Source of the DNA: SIBU01 sp964430335
Lineage (GTDB): Bacteria > Patescibacteriota > Minisyncoccia > Phycocordibacterales > SIBU01
Length of the DNA: 64,000 bases
NCBI GenBank assembly: GCA_964430335.1
Contig: CAYSEN010000001.1
Location: 20,937-84,936, forward strand
Reading direction: 5' to 3'
Every line of letters begins with the position of its first letter. Position 1 is the first letter of the stretch. The notes below the pieces were generated by a model. That model had not been told where the DNA came from and made no database searches. It worked only from the letters and a program-made list of their open reading frames with translations. A program made the position numbers and the translations under genes. Positions 27,419 through 35,417 of the stretch are shown piece after piece.

Positions 27419-28408
27419 ATGAAATATTTTAGATTGATTATTCTATTGGCGATTTTGTTGCCCAACCTTACTTTTGCCATATCAATTACTAAGACTTTGA
27501 GAGTCGGCAGTAGTGGACCAGAGGTTTTGGAGTTACAAAGAATTTTAAATAAAGATAAGCAAACAGAAGTTGCCAGTTTCGGCCCCGGTTCATTAGGCAA
27601 CGAAACCAGTTTTTTTGGAATTGCGACTAAACAAGCGGTTATAAAGTTTCAGGAAAAATATAAAGACGAGGTTTTGATCCCTGCAGGTCTTTTACGTGGT
27701 ACTGGAGTGGTCGGAGCTTTAACAAGAAATAAATTAGCTTCCCTCGATTTTGTCAGTAATGCCCTGCCTTTACCAAAAATTAACGAAAAAACCCCTAAAA
27801 ACAACAATATTTTGGCTACCAGTTCTACTCCATCAGACGTTTCTGTGGATTTTAGCAATGTGCAGTTCGATCAGAATAGTTTCCTGTCCGCAATAGAAAA
27901 AGTTGGCACAGCGAAAGGTCTCTCAAAGGAGAAATTGGCCAATCTCAAGACTGAAGTCGAGAAAAATATAAATACCAACCATTCTGAGAAACTCTTTTTA
28001 TCGAGAGTCCAAAAAAGCGGGGTTAAGATTCATGTTTCATCAAACGCAACATCAAATAAAAAACCGAATGGCCTCATGACATTTTTTGAAGGTGTTATGG
28101 ACTTTTTTAAGCCAGAAAAAGCCTATGCTTTTGGTACGCCTTTTGGTGGCAGAGTGCTTTTCACTTTCCTTTGTACTTGCTCAGGAAATTGGTTGGTCAC
28201 ACTTATGCCGACTGGGCCAACCTATGCAACACTGCTCACTTATTACGAAGGTACTCAGGCTTACATGGGCTACAATTTACCATTCACGCTAAATGTCTTA
28301 GGTGAATACACACAAGGTTCAGTTTGCGAGTTTTACGTGGGTACTGCTTGTGGCGAAATCCCTTCCGAAGGAATGATTGGCCCAATTACAGGCAGTTCCC
28401 CACTATAA
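27419..28408 (+). CDS. Secreted protein with peptidoglycan-binding domain
   Basis: The 329-aa protein has a signal peptide (residues 1-20, ending LTFA) and a PG_binding_1-type domain (about 27-100) with LRVGSSGPEVLELQRILN and FFGIATKQAVIKFQEKY. The middle (about 115-220) is a charged linker and the C-terminal about 90 residues carry a CTC word and a hydrophobic beta-rich tail. This points to an envelope protein that holds on to the cell wall. It diverges from the secretion-like operon and is followed, six bases later, by the convergent rsmA. Confidence 0.85.
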   Translation: MKYFRLIILLAILLPNLTFAISITKTLRVGSSGPEVLELQRILNKDKQTEVASFGPGSLGNETSFFGIATKQAVIKFQEKYKDEVLIPAGLLRGTGVVGALTRNKLASLDFVSNALPLPKINEKTPKNNNILATSSTPSDVSVDFSNVQFDQNSFLSAIEKVGTAKGLSKEKLANLKTEVEKNINTNHSEKLFLSRVQKSGVKIHVSSNATSNKKPNGLMTFFEGVMDFFKPEKAYAFGTPFGGRVLFTFLCTCSGNWLVTLMPTGPTYATLLTYYEGTQAYMGYNLPFTLNVLGEYTQGSVCEFYVGTACGEIPSEGMIGPITGSSPL

Positions 28409-28414
28409 TTTGTA

Positions 28415-29182
28415 TTAAATTATCTTAGAAAGAGTAAGCCAGTCTTTTAAACTAAGTTCTTCTGGTCTGGATTTTTCTGATAAACTCATGTTTTTTAGAA
28501 TTTCCGGATCAATTTTTAAAGTTCCAGTTAGCATTTTTCTCTTTTGACCAAAGGCTTTTTTGGTAATTTTCCAAAAATTTTCCTCGTGGGCGGCTGATTC
28601 AAAGTTTGCTCTAGAAATATTCTCGATGGCAAGAATGGCCGAGTCCACTTTTGGCGGAGGATTAAAGTTTCCTTTAGTCACTGTGGCAACATACCTTGGA
28701 GTCCCGTAAGCTTTCACTCCCAAGGACATAAGACTTTCCTTGTTGTCTTTCGCAACAATTCTTTGTGCCACTTCTTTTTGTATCATGAACACAATTTTTG
28801 AAGGCTGGTTTTCGCCAGCAAGGAATTTCCTAAGTAGCAAACCGGTAATGTAGTAAGGTATGTTGGCAATTATTTTGTATTCATTTGACCTTAAGTCATA
28901 TTTTTCTGGACTGAATTCCAAAATATCCCCTTCTATTAGGTTTAGCTGACCACTTTTTATCTCGTCTTGAAATTTAACACTCAAAGGCTCGATTAGCCTT
29001 CTGTCTTTTTCAATCGCGATTACTTTAGCTCCGGATTTTAATAGTTCGCTAGTCAGTACTCCCATGCCAGGGCCGGCTTCAACAATGATGTCGCTCGGTT
29101 TAATGTCTCCCGAATCGACAATATCTCCAAGAGCTTTTTTGGAGTTTAAAAAGTTTTGACCAAGTGATTTTTTCTGAAACAT
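28415..29182 (-). CDS. rsmA: 16S rRNA dimethyladenosine transferase
   Basis: RsmA/KsgA dimethylates the two adjacent adenines near the 3' end of 16S rRNA, a late check in 30S assembly. The 255-aa protein has the SAM-binding motif VEAGPGMGVLTSELL (about residues 34-48), the catalytic NIPYYIT motif (about 107-113) and the opening KKSLGQNFLN typical of the family. The ATG is one base after the uvrD stop, so both are cotranscribed. Length is normal to slightly short. Confidence 0.95.
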   Translation of the reverse strand: MFQKKSLGQNFLNSKKALGDIVDSGDIKPSDIIVEAGPGMGVLTSELLKSGAKVIAIEKDRRLIEPLSVKFQDEIKSGQLNLIEGDILEFSPEKYDLRSNEYKIIANIPYYITGLLLRKFLAGENQPSKIVFMIQKEVAQRIVAKDNKESLMSLGVKAYGTPRYVATVTKGNFNPPPKVDSAILAIENISRANFESAAHEENFWKITKKAFGQKRKMLTGTLKIDPEILKNMSLSEKSRPEELSLKDWLTLSKII

Positions 29183-29183
29183 A

Positions 29184-31163
29184 TTAGTCTAAATATATAA
29201 TTTTCCCTCCACCTGAAAACGTCTCTTCTTTTTCAGAAAGTTCCTCGTCTATGTCCATTAAGAACTCAGAAGGCATGTTTACTTGCTTTGAGCCGAAGAT
29301 GGTCCTAACACTTGCATAGGAAAGGTATAACTTTTTCTTGGCTCTGGTCAAGGCCACATAAAACAGTCTTCTCTCTTCCTCTGCTTGCCTTTCGTCGAAT
29401 TTCCCCTTATCCATCTTTTTGTGAGGGAAAAGATCTTCTTCTAATCCAGTAATAAAAACATATTCAAATTCGAGTCCTTTAGCCGCGTGGACTGTCATTA
29501 GCTTTACTGCCTCTCGATTTTTCATTAGTTCATCTTGATCTGAGGCCAGCGCCGCTTCTTCTAGTAATTTCAGTATCCCCTCCTCACTGTTTTCATAGAC
29601 ATCGAATTTAGTTGCAAAAGTCACCAATTCCTTAATGTTTTCAAGTCTTTCTTCTTCATCGCTACCACCCATTTGTAACTCGTGCTCAATGCCACTTAAT
29701 TTTATAATTTGTTTTATTGTTTGAGATGGTTTTTCGATGTTTGAAATAATTTTTATTTCCTCAAGTATTTTTTTAAAGTCTGAAACCTTTTTTCGGGTGG
29801 CCGAGGGCAGTGTGTCTTCCTGTCCAGCTAAAACTTTTAGAACTGTCACTTTACCCAAACCTCTTGCTGGTACATTTATAATTCGCTTTAAGTCCGAGAG
29901 ACTCTCAGGGTTTAGAGAGGCTTTTAAGTACGCAATAATATCCTTGATTTCTTTTCTTTCGAAAAATCTGGTTCCTAAAACTTGGTAAGGAACAACTTGA
30001 TTTAACATCGCCTCTTCAATAGCTCTTCCTTGGAAATTAGCTCTGTATAAAACGGCAATTTCTGAAGGCGAAACCCCTTTGTCCTCGATAAGTTGTCTTG
30101 ATCTTATGGCTACAAATTTAGCTTCATCGTTCTCGTCGTAGGCAGAAAGAACTCCAATTTTCTCCCCTTCACCGTTTTTGGTGAACAGGTTTTTTTCTCT
30201 CCTGACTTTGTTTTTAGCTATGACACGATTGGCGGCTGTTAAAATTGTTTGAGTCGAACGATAGTTTTCTTCAAGAAGTACCATTTTGGCTTCTGGATAA
30301 TCTTTTTCAAATCCAAGAATATTTTTTATATCAGCTCCTCGCCAGCTATAAATAGTCTGGTCAATGTCACCCACTACACAGATATTTCGATTTTTCTCAG
30401 CTAAATATTTTGCAATCAAATACTGTACCTTATTGGTGTCTTGATACTCATCAATGTGAATATACTTCCATTTGTTTTGATAGTGACCACGAACTTCCTC
30501 ATCATTTTTAAGAAGGTTAGCGGTTTTTAAAAGCAAATCATCGAAATCGAGCGCCTTCTCTTTTGAGAGAGCTTCCTCGTAGTGTTTCCAGATAGATAAT
30601 ATGACACTCTGAACATATTCGCCGTCAGTTTTTTCTGCGAATCTATCCACTGTAACTCCCGAACCCTTTTCCCTACTAATTAAATTTTGAATTGAGCTTG
30701 GATCAAAATTCTTTTTATCTATCCCTGCTTTATCCATGGAGTCCTTGATAATTTTTAGAGTGTCGGATTTATCTAAAATAGAAAAATGCATCGGAATACC
30801 GAGCTTTTTAGCGTTTTCTCTAATTATTTGAACGCCTAAAGAGTGGAAAGTGCACACGGTCGGTATGTTTCTAGATCTGAATTCGTATTCGCTCGAAAAA
30901 CTAAACTCTGCTATTGGTAGATTTAAACCCTTATCTTCGTTTAACAGCTTGATTACCCTTTCACGCATCTCCTTCGCTGCTTTGTTGGTAAAGGTGACAG
31001 CAAGAATGCTCTTAGGGTCGGCTCCCTGTTTGATCAGGTGAAGGATTCGATGGGTTATTGTTTTAGTTTTACCTGCACCGGCACCTGCAATGATTAACAT
31101 TGGTCCATCTGTATGAAGGACGGCCTCCTTTTGTTGTGAGTTTAATCCGGTTAGGTGTTCCAT
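29184..31163 (-). CDS. UvrD/PcrA-type superfamily 1 DNA helicase
   Basis: A 3'-5' ATP-dependent helicase acting in repair and replication-fork maintenance. The 659-aa protein begins LNSQQKEAVLHTDGPMLIIAG and has Walker A AGAGAGKTKTI (about residues 26-36), the DEYQDTN motif II (about 237-243), GDIDQTIYSWRGA (about 263-275) and the motif VI region VALTRAKKKLYLSYA (about 609-623). It is shorter at the C-terminus than typical PcrA (about 720-740 aa). A TATAGT box ends eight bases before ATG 31163. rsmA follows. Confidence 0.93.
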   Translation of the reverse strand: MEHLTGLNSQQKEAVLHTDGPMLIIAGAGAGKTKTITHRILHLIKQGADPKSILAVTFTNKAAKEMRERVIKLLNEDKGLNLPIAEFSFSSEYEFRSRNIPTVCTFHSLGVQIIRENAKKLGIPMHFSILDKSDTLKIIKDSMDKAGIDKKNFDPSSIQNLISREKGSGVTVDRFAEKTDGEYVQSVILSIWKHYEEALSKEKALDFDDLLLKTANLLKNDEEVRGHYQNKWKYIHIDEYQDTNKVQYLIAKYLAEKNRNICVVGDIDQTIYSWRGADIKNILGFEKDYPEAKMVLLEENYRSTQTILTAANRVIAKNKVRREKNLFTKNGEGEKIGVLSAYDENDEAKFVAIRSRQLIEDKGVSPSEIAVLYRANFQGRAIEEAMLNQVVPYQVLGTRFFERKEIKDIIAYLKASLNPESLSDLKRIINVPARGLGKVTVLKVLAGQEDTLPSATRKKVSDFKKILEEIKIISNIEKPSQTIKQIIKLSGIEHELQMGGSDEEERLENIKELVTFATKFDVYENSEEGILKLLEEAALASDQDELMKNREAVKLMTVHAAKGLEFEYVFITGLEEDLFPHKKMDKGKFDERQAEEERRLFYVALTRAKKKLYLSYASVRTIFGSKQVNMPSEFLMDIDEELSEKEETFSGGGKIIYLD

Positions 31164-31171
31164 GAAGCACT

Positions 31172-31177
31172 ACTATA
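31172..31177 (-). promoter_or_regulatory. -10 box of uvrD-rsmA, leaderless
   Basis: TATAGT on the minus strand ends eight bases before ATG 31163. Confidence 0.45.
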
Positions 31178-31506
31178 TCATGGAGATTAAATTTGGAGTG
31201 TGAATTGCCACAAAAAAGTAAAAAATTTTGACCAAATTCTCATCCACAGGCTATCCACATTAACATTTTTATGTTGTTGACTTTTGGGTACCACAAGCTA
31301 CACTTATTGGACCGCTCAGTTTTGATGATATTACCAATATATGGCTTGGTTGAGCCATTTCCAGAGAGGAAGGATGAAATAACTAAGAATATAGGCTTAT
31401 TTTAGGAAACCCTCACAAACCTTTTGAGTCATTTACCAAAATTTGGCTCAATAAGGCCATAAATTCGGCATTTAAAGGCCTTCTGTACTCAAGGCTGGTT
31501 TTTGCT

Positions 31507-32472
31507 TTGCTTGCCATGGCTTCTCCTATAACAGCCCAGGCAAGCATTTTTTCTTTTGTTTCTGACATTTTTACAGATCACCAGTCTCAAAATACGGCTT
31601 CAGTAGTCACCTCTCAAAACATTGCCGTCCTTCAGGCTGATCTAAATCCGAACGCTAATCTTGCCAAAGGGGGCGGTGATATTATTGTTGTGAATGACAC
31701 TGCTCTACTACCTGAAACTGGACCTTCTGGAAGTATGGCTGATATTGAGGAAGGTCATTCAGATCAAATCAGTATCTACGTTGTCCGCCAAGGAGACACT
31801 CTTTCGCAAATAGCCAAAATGTTCGGTGTTACTGTAAACACTGTCATGTGGGCCAATGACGTTAGTGAAAAAACCTTAAAGCCGGGAGATCAGTTGGTCA
31901 TTCTACCTATTTCTGGTGTTCGCTATACCATAAAAACTGGGGACACTCTTAAGAGTATTGCTACAAAGTACAAAGCCGATGCAAATGAAATTGTTCAGTA
32001 CAATGATTTAAAGTCAGAGTCACCTCTTGCAATAGGTACAACGATTATCATTCCTGATGGAGAAATCGTAATGCCTAAAACTAGTCAGCCAACATCAAAA
32101 CTTCACGGTGCAGGTGGTCCAAATTATGTTGGTTATTACGCCAAGCCACTGTTGACCTACACAAAGAGTCAGGGACTTCACGGTTACAACGCTGTGGACC
32201 TTGCTGCTCCTATCGGCACTCCTATCATGGCTTCAGCTGAAGGTGATGTAATCATTAGCAAGAATTATGGTTGGAATGGTGGCTACGGTGAATATGTTGT
32301 TATCTCACATCCAAACGGAACACAAACTCTTTATGCACACATGAGCAGTAACCTTGCTTACCAAGGTATGCATGTTTACAAAGGACAGGTAATCGGCTTT
32401 GTTGGATCGACCGGAAAATCTACTGGTAGCCACCTTCACTTCGAAGTTAGAGGAGCAAAAAATCCATTTTAA
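31507..32472 (+). CDS. Exported LysM and M23 peptidase-domain protein (5' end uncertain)
   Basis: The protein contains two LysM domains (QGDTLSQIAKMFGVTVN, then TGDTLKSIATKYKADANE) and a C-terminal M23-type domain with HGYNAVDLAAPIG, LYAHMS and GSHLHFEVRG, holding the zinc-ligand His and Asp pattern of LytM-like endopeptidases. It probably cuts or remodels peptidoglycan. The only standard start codons are TTG 31507 and ATG 31516, but both cut the signal peptide: the frame is open back to 31387 and encodes a convincing KAINSAFKGLLYSRLVFALL stretch. The true start probably lies upstream and may be a near-cognate codon such as ATT 31399 or 31441. Confidence 0.88.
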   Translation: MLAMASPITAQASIFSFVSDIFTDHQSQNTASVVTSQNIAVLQADLNPNANLAKGGGDIIVVNDTALLPETGPSGSMADIEEGHSDQISIYVVRQGDTLSQIAKMFGVTVNTVMWANDVSEKTLKPGDQLVILPISGVRYTIKTGDTLKSIATKYKADANEIVQYNDLKSESPLAIGTTIIIPDGEIVMPKTSQPTSKLHGAGGPNYVGYYAKPLLTYTKSQGLHGYNAVDLAAPIGTPIMASAEGDVIISKNYGWNGGYGEYVVISHPNGTQTLYAHMSSNLAYQGMHVYKGQVIGFVGSTGKSTGSHLHFEVRGAKNPF

Positions 32473-32498
32473 AAAAACACCTCTAGGTGTTTTTTTTG
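32471..32498. terminator. Bidirectional terminator, LysM/M23 gene and comM
   Basis: AAAACACCT and AGGTGTTTT face each other across two bases, flanked by A and T runs, between two convergent stops. Confidence 0.85.
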
Positions 32499-32499
32499 T

Positions 32500-34053
32500 T
32501 TAATAGTTATTAAGTTGTTTTGGTCTGTACTGCATTGCTTCAAGTACGTGCTTTTCCTCGATCTCTTCTTTAGAGTCTAAATCTGCGATCGTGCGAGCCA
32601 GTTTTATCACTCGGTGGTATGCGCGACCAGATAAACCTAGTTTTTCAGAAGACATATTTAGGATTTTAGTAACGCTTTCACTTAGGTTAATAATATTTGA
32701 AATGTCTCTAGCGGTCATTTCACTATTTGTATTTATCGGCCGTCCGTGCTTTTTGAATCGGCTCTCTTGAATTTTTCTGGCGTTTTCAACTCTTTTAGCA
32801 ATATCTTTTGTACTCTCTGCCCTCTCCTTTTTAGAAAGTGTTTGGTGTGAGATACGTGGCACCTCAACCCAGAGGTCGATACGGTCAATTATTGGACCGG
32901 AGATTTTATCTTTGTATCTTTTGAGTGTAATTGGTGTGCAGATACATTCTTTTTCCTGTGAACCATAGTTTCCACACGGGCAGGGATTCATGGCCGCAAT
33001 CAAAATAAAATTTGCTGGAAATTGTACCGTTCCCTTCGCTCTAGATACACTTATGACTCGTTCTTCAAGGGGTTCTCTTAAGGCATCAATTGCACGACGC
33101 TCAAATTCCGCAAACTCATCAAGAAATAGCACGCCGTGATGAGCTAGTGTTACTTCTCCCGGTTTAGGATTTACACCTCCTCCGACTAGTGAAACATAAG
33201 AGGCAGTATGGTGAGGAGATCTTAGTGGAGGTTCTGACATCATGTAGCCTTTCAAAATGCCCGCAACGGAATGAATGGCTGTAGTATCCAAAATTTTTTC
33301 AAAAGTGAGTGGTGGAATGATATTTTTAAATGCCTTAGCCAACATGGTTTTGCCGGTTCCTGGAGGTCCAAACATGGCGATGTTGTGTCCACCTGATGCG
33401 GCAATTTCTAAGCCTCTTTTTGCTGTATCCTGACCTTTGATATCTGCGAAGTCTACATCAAAGTTTTTAGATTCTGTTTCAATCTCTGTTTTTGGCTGTG
33501 GAACAATGGTTTTACCTACTTTGTCAGGAGTGGCACTTGTGGCCAAGTGTTCGATAATCTGACTGAGGTCTTTTACGCCGTAGACCTTGATCCCTCCAAT
33601 TAAGGCCGCTTCTTTCGCATTTTCCTCAGGTACATATATTTCCAAAAAACCACTATCCTTAGCTTTTCTAGATAGTGGAAGAACCCCGTTTATTTTTCTT
33701 AGTTTACCGTCTAGAGAAAGTTCACCCAAAAAAACTTTGTCTTCAGCTTCAAATTTTATTTCCTCTGATGCCTTTAGATACGCGATTGCTATAGCTAGAT
33801 CAAAAACAGCCCCTTCTTTTTTCAGTTCTGCAGGAGCTAGGGATATGGTGATTTTTTGGTTTTTCTGTTTTGGAGATTTAAATCCAGAATTTTTAATTGC
33901 AGCCGACACTCTGTCTCTGGATTCCTCTACCCCTTTGTCTGGTAGACCAACAATCGAAAAAGAGTGGAGTCCTTTAGAAAGATCGACTTCAACAGTAATT
34001 ATTTGTGAGTTTAAAATATTTGTCTGAGCACTGTATACTTTGGCAAAAGACAT
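32500..34053 (-). CDS. comM: ComM-like Mg-chelatase-fold AAA+ ATPase
   Basis: ComM is a hexameric helicase that promotes branch migration during natural transformation. The 517-aa protein has the N-terminal ChlI/Lon-like domain (about residues 20-150), Walker A GPPGTGKTMLA (about 225-235), Walker B VLFLDEFAEF (about 309-318), and the cysteine cluster NPCPCGNYGSQEKECIC (about 358-374). The C-terminal region with GLSGRAYHRVIKLARTIADL (about 473-492) matches the family. Length is normal. It suggests DNA uptake ability, possibly linked with the secretion or pilus machinery in this window. Confidence 0.94.
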   Translation of the reverse strand: MSFAKVYSAQTNILNSQIITVEVDLSKGLHSFSIVGLPDKGVEESRDRVSAAIKNSGFKSPKQKNQKITISLAPAELKKEGAVFDLAIAIAYLKASEEIKFEAEDKVFLGELSLDGKLRKINGVLPLSRKAKDSGFLEIYVPEENAKEAALIGGIKVYGVKDLSQIIEHLATSATPDKVGKTIVPQPKTEIETESKNFDVDFADIKGQDTAKRGLEIAASGGHNIAMFGPPGTGKTMLAKAFKNIIPPLTFEKILDTTAIHSVAGILKGYMMSEPPLRSPHHTASYVSLVGGGVNPKPGEVTLAHHGVLFLDEFAEFERRAIDALREPLEERVISVSRAKGTVQFPANFILIAAMNPCPCGNYGSQEKECICTPITLKRYKDKISGPIIDRIDLWVEVPRISHQTLSKKERAESTKDIAKRVENARKIQESRFKKHGRPINTNSEMTARDISNIINLSESVTKILNMSSEKLGLSGRAYHRVIKLARTIADLDSKEEIEEKHVLEAMQYRPKQLNNY

Positions 34054-34071
34054 TTTATTTTAATAAAGTCT

Positions 34072-34428
34072 TTATTTCATATGAGCCACACAGGTGCTGG
34101 CTGCTGGGTTAGCTTCCAATCTCTCTTTTTCAATTGGATGATGGTCTGCTTCGCATAGTCCATAAGTCCCCTTTTCAATTTTCTCTAAAGCTTTTTTGAT
34201 TTCGTTAAATCTAATTTCCAACTGCTTTAAAATCGCGGTATTTTCCTCATAAGATTCTATGCTATCAGCCACGTCATTTGAGTCAGACGCTAAGGTGTCC
34301 ATTTGGTCTGGTTTTGCTTCCCAATCAGATGGGTTCGATGGATTGATTCGGCCAATAGACTCTAATTCTTTTTCAACGACTTTCAGTTCAGATTCTAATA
34401 GTGTTTTGAAATGTTTTGTATTTTCCAT
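34072..34428 (-). CDS. DksA/TraR-like protein with altered zinc-finger ligands
   Basis: The 118-aa protein has an N-terminal helical hairpin and the C-terminal TraR/DksA pattern YGLCEADHHPIEKERLEANP followed by AASTCVAHMK. The standard C-x2-C-x17-C-x2-C zinc site is changed: only two cysteines remain, and His residues stand at or near the positions of the second and fourth ligands. Such proteins bind the secondary channel of RNA polymerase or act as general regulators. TATGAT ends six bases before ATG 34428, which I prefer over the in-frame TTG 34434. Confidence 0.85.
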   Translation of the reverse strand: MENTKHFKTLLESELKVVEKELESIGRINPSNPSDWEAKPDQMDTLASDSNDVADSIESYEENTAILKQLEIRFNEIKKALEKIEKGTYGLCEADHHPIEKERLEANPAASTCVAHMK

Positions 34429-34434
34429 AAACAA

Positions 34435-34440
34435 ATCATA
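34435..34440 (-). promoter_or_regulatory. -10 box of dksA-like gene, leaderless
   Basis: TATGAT on the minus strand, six bases before ATG 34428; TTGTGC lies 16 bases further upstream. Confidence 0.5.
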
Positions 34441-34451
34441 ACACCAGATGT

Positions 34452-35333
34452 TTATTGCACAAGTTTTTTGGTGAGCAATCTGGTTATCACCTGATCTAGT
34501 GTTTCAGGGTTGGTTGCGATAATAATAGTATTTTTGTCTAAGAATGAATAAATGAGGTTTATTTTTCTATTTGAATCTCTCAGGGCTCTTGTGTCTCTGT
34601 TTTTATATACAACGTCCTCAAAATCCTTATATTTTTTAATAAGATTTTCGCTGGTTGTGGCCACAACTTCTGCTTCAGGAGCAAAAAATATGCCACCTAG
34701 ATTATTTTTTATATCTTTTTCCCAAGAAAGCATCCCGGAAAAAGCTCCTTGGTAATAGTTGGTTTTAAGTATTAAAAATACTTCATTTTTACTCAGCACG
34801 TGAACTCCTAGTGTGAATTTGTCGTCTAGTGTCCTTAGAAAACTATCAGGTGCGTCTGTTTCTAATAAACTGAAGAACTGACTGGTGGTGATTTTGGTAT
34901 TTTTTTCATCAATAAGTTTAAATTCAACCATCGAGCCATTTTTTTCCTTTTGTGATTTTATTTCTGTTGAGATGGCCTCGATAAGTCTGTATCGATTCAT
35001 CCCAGAAATATTTATTGTTTTTTCGTTCTCAGTTGAGATCAGACCTTGTTCACTTATCGGGGTCACTGCCTTTTGAGGAAGAATGACGTTTCTGTATTGA
35101 TAAATATAATAAAGTGCTCCAGAACCTATTAGGATAAACAAAATACTAATGGTTAAAATTAGTTTTGTGTGATTATGTTCCGGAGGGTCATCTGCAATCA
35201 TCTGGGCATTTTTTCTGTCATTCTCAGCGATGGCAATTTTTGAGAGAGTTCCGTCACCTGATTTAATCAACCCTTCCACGTCACCTTTGAAAGTGCGAAT
35301 CGGGCTTACTTGTTCGTCTGGTTTTTCATCCAT
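34452..35333 (-). CDS. Single-pass membrane protein of unknown function
   Basis: The 293-aa protein (starting MDEKPDEQVSPIRTF) has a cytoplasmic N-terminal part of about 65 residues, one membrane helix (about 67-88) and an extracytoplasmic alpha/beta region of about 200 residues with no recognised motif. ATG 35333 is preferred to the longer in-frame start at 35381, which would fall inside the terminator hairpin. The membrane topology is clear; function is unknown. Confidence 0.75.
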   Translation of the reverse strand: MDEKPDEQVSPIRTFKGDVEGLIKSGDGTLSKIAIAENDRKNAQMIADDPPEHNHTKLILTISILFILIGSGALYYIYQYRNVILPQKAVTPISEQGLISTENEKTINISGMNRYRLIEAISTEIKSQKEKNGSMVEFKLIDEKNTKITTSQFFSLLETDAPDSFLRTLDDKFTLGVHVLSKNEVFLILKTNYYQGAFSGMLSWEKDIKNNLGGIFFAPEAEVVATTSENLIKKYKDFEDVVYKNRDTRALRDSNRKINLIYSFLDKNTIIIATNPETLDQVITRLLTKKLVQ

Positions 35334-35372
35334 GCTTATATTTTCGCAGACACTTCGATTGTAAGCAAGAAA

Positions 35373-35417
35373 TAAAAACAAAAAACACCCTTGTCGGGGT
35401 GTTTTTTGTTTTTATTT
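35373..35417. terminator. Terminator between pnp and upstream convergent/tandem gene
   Basis: AAAACACCC and GGGGTGTTTT with a five-base loop and long A/T flanks, just beyond the pnp stop at 35412-35414. It ends the pnp transcript on the minus strand. Confidence 0.85.
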
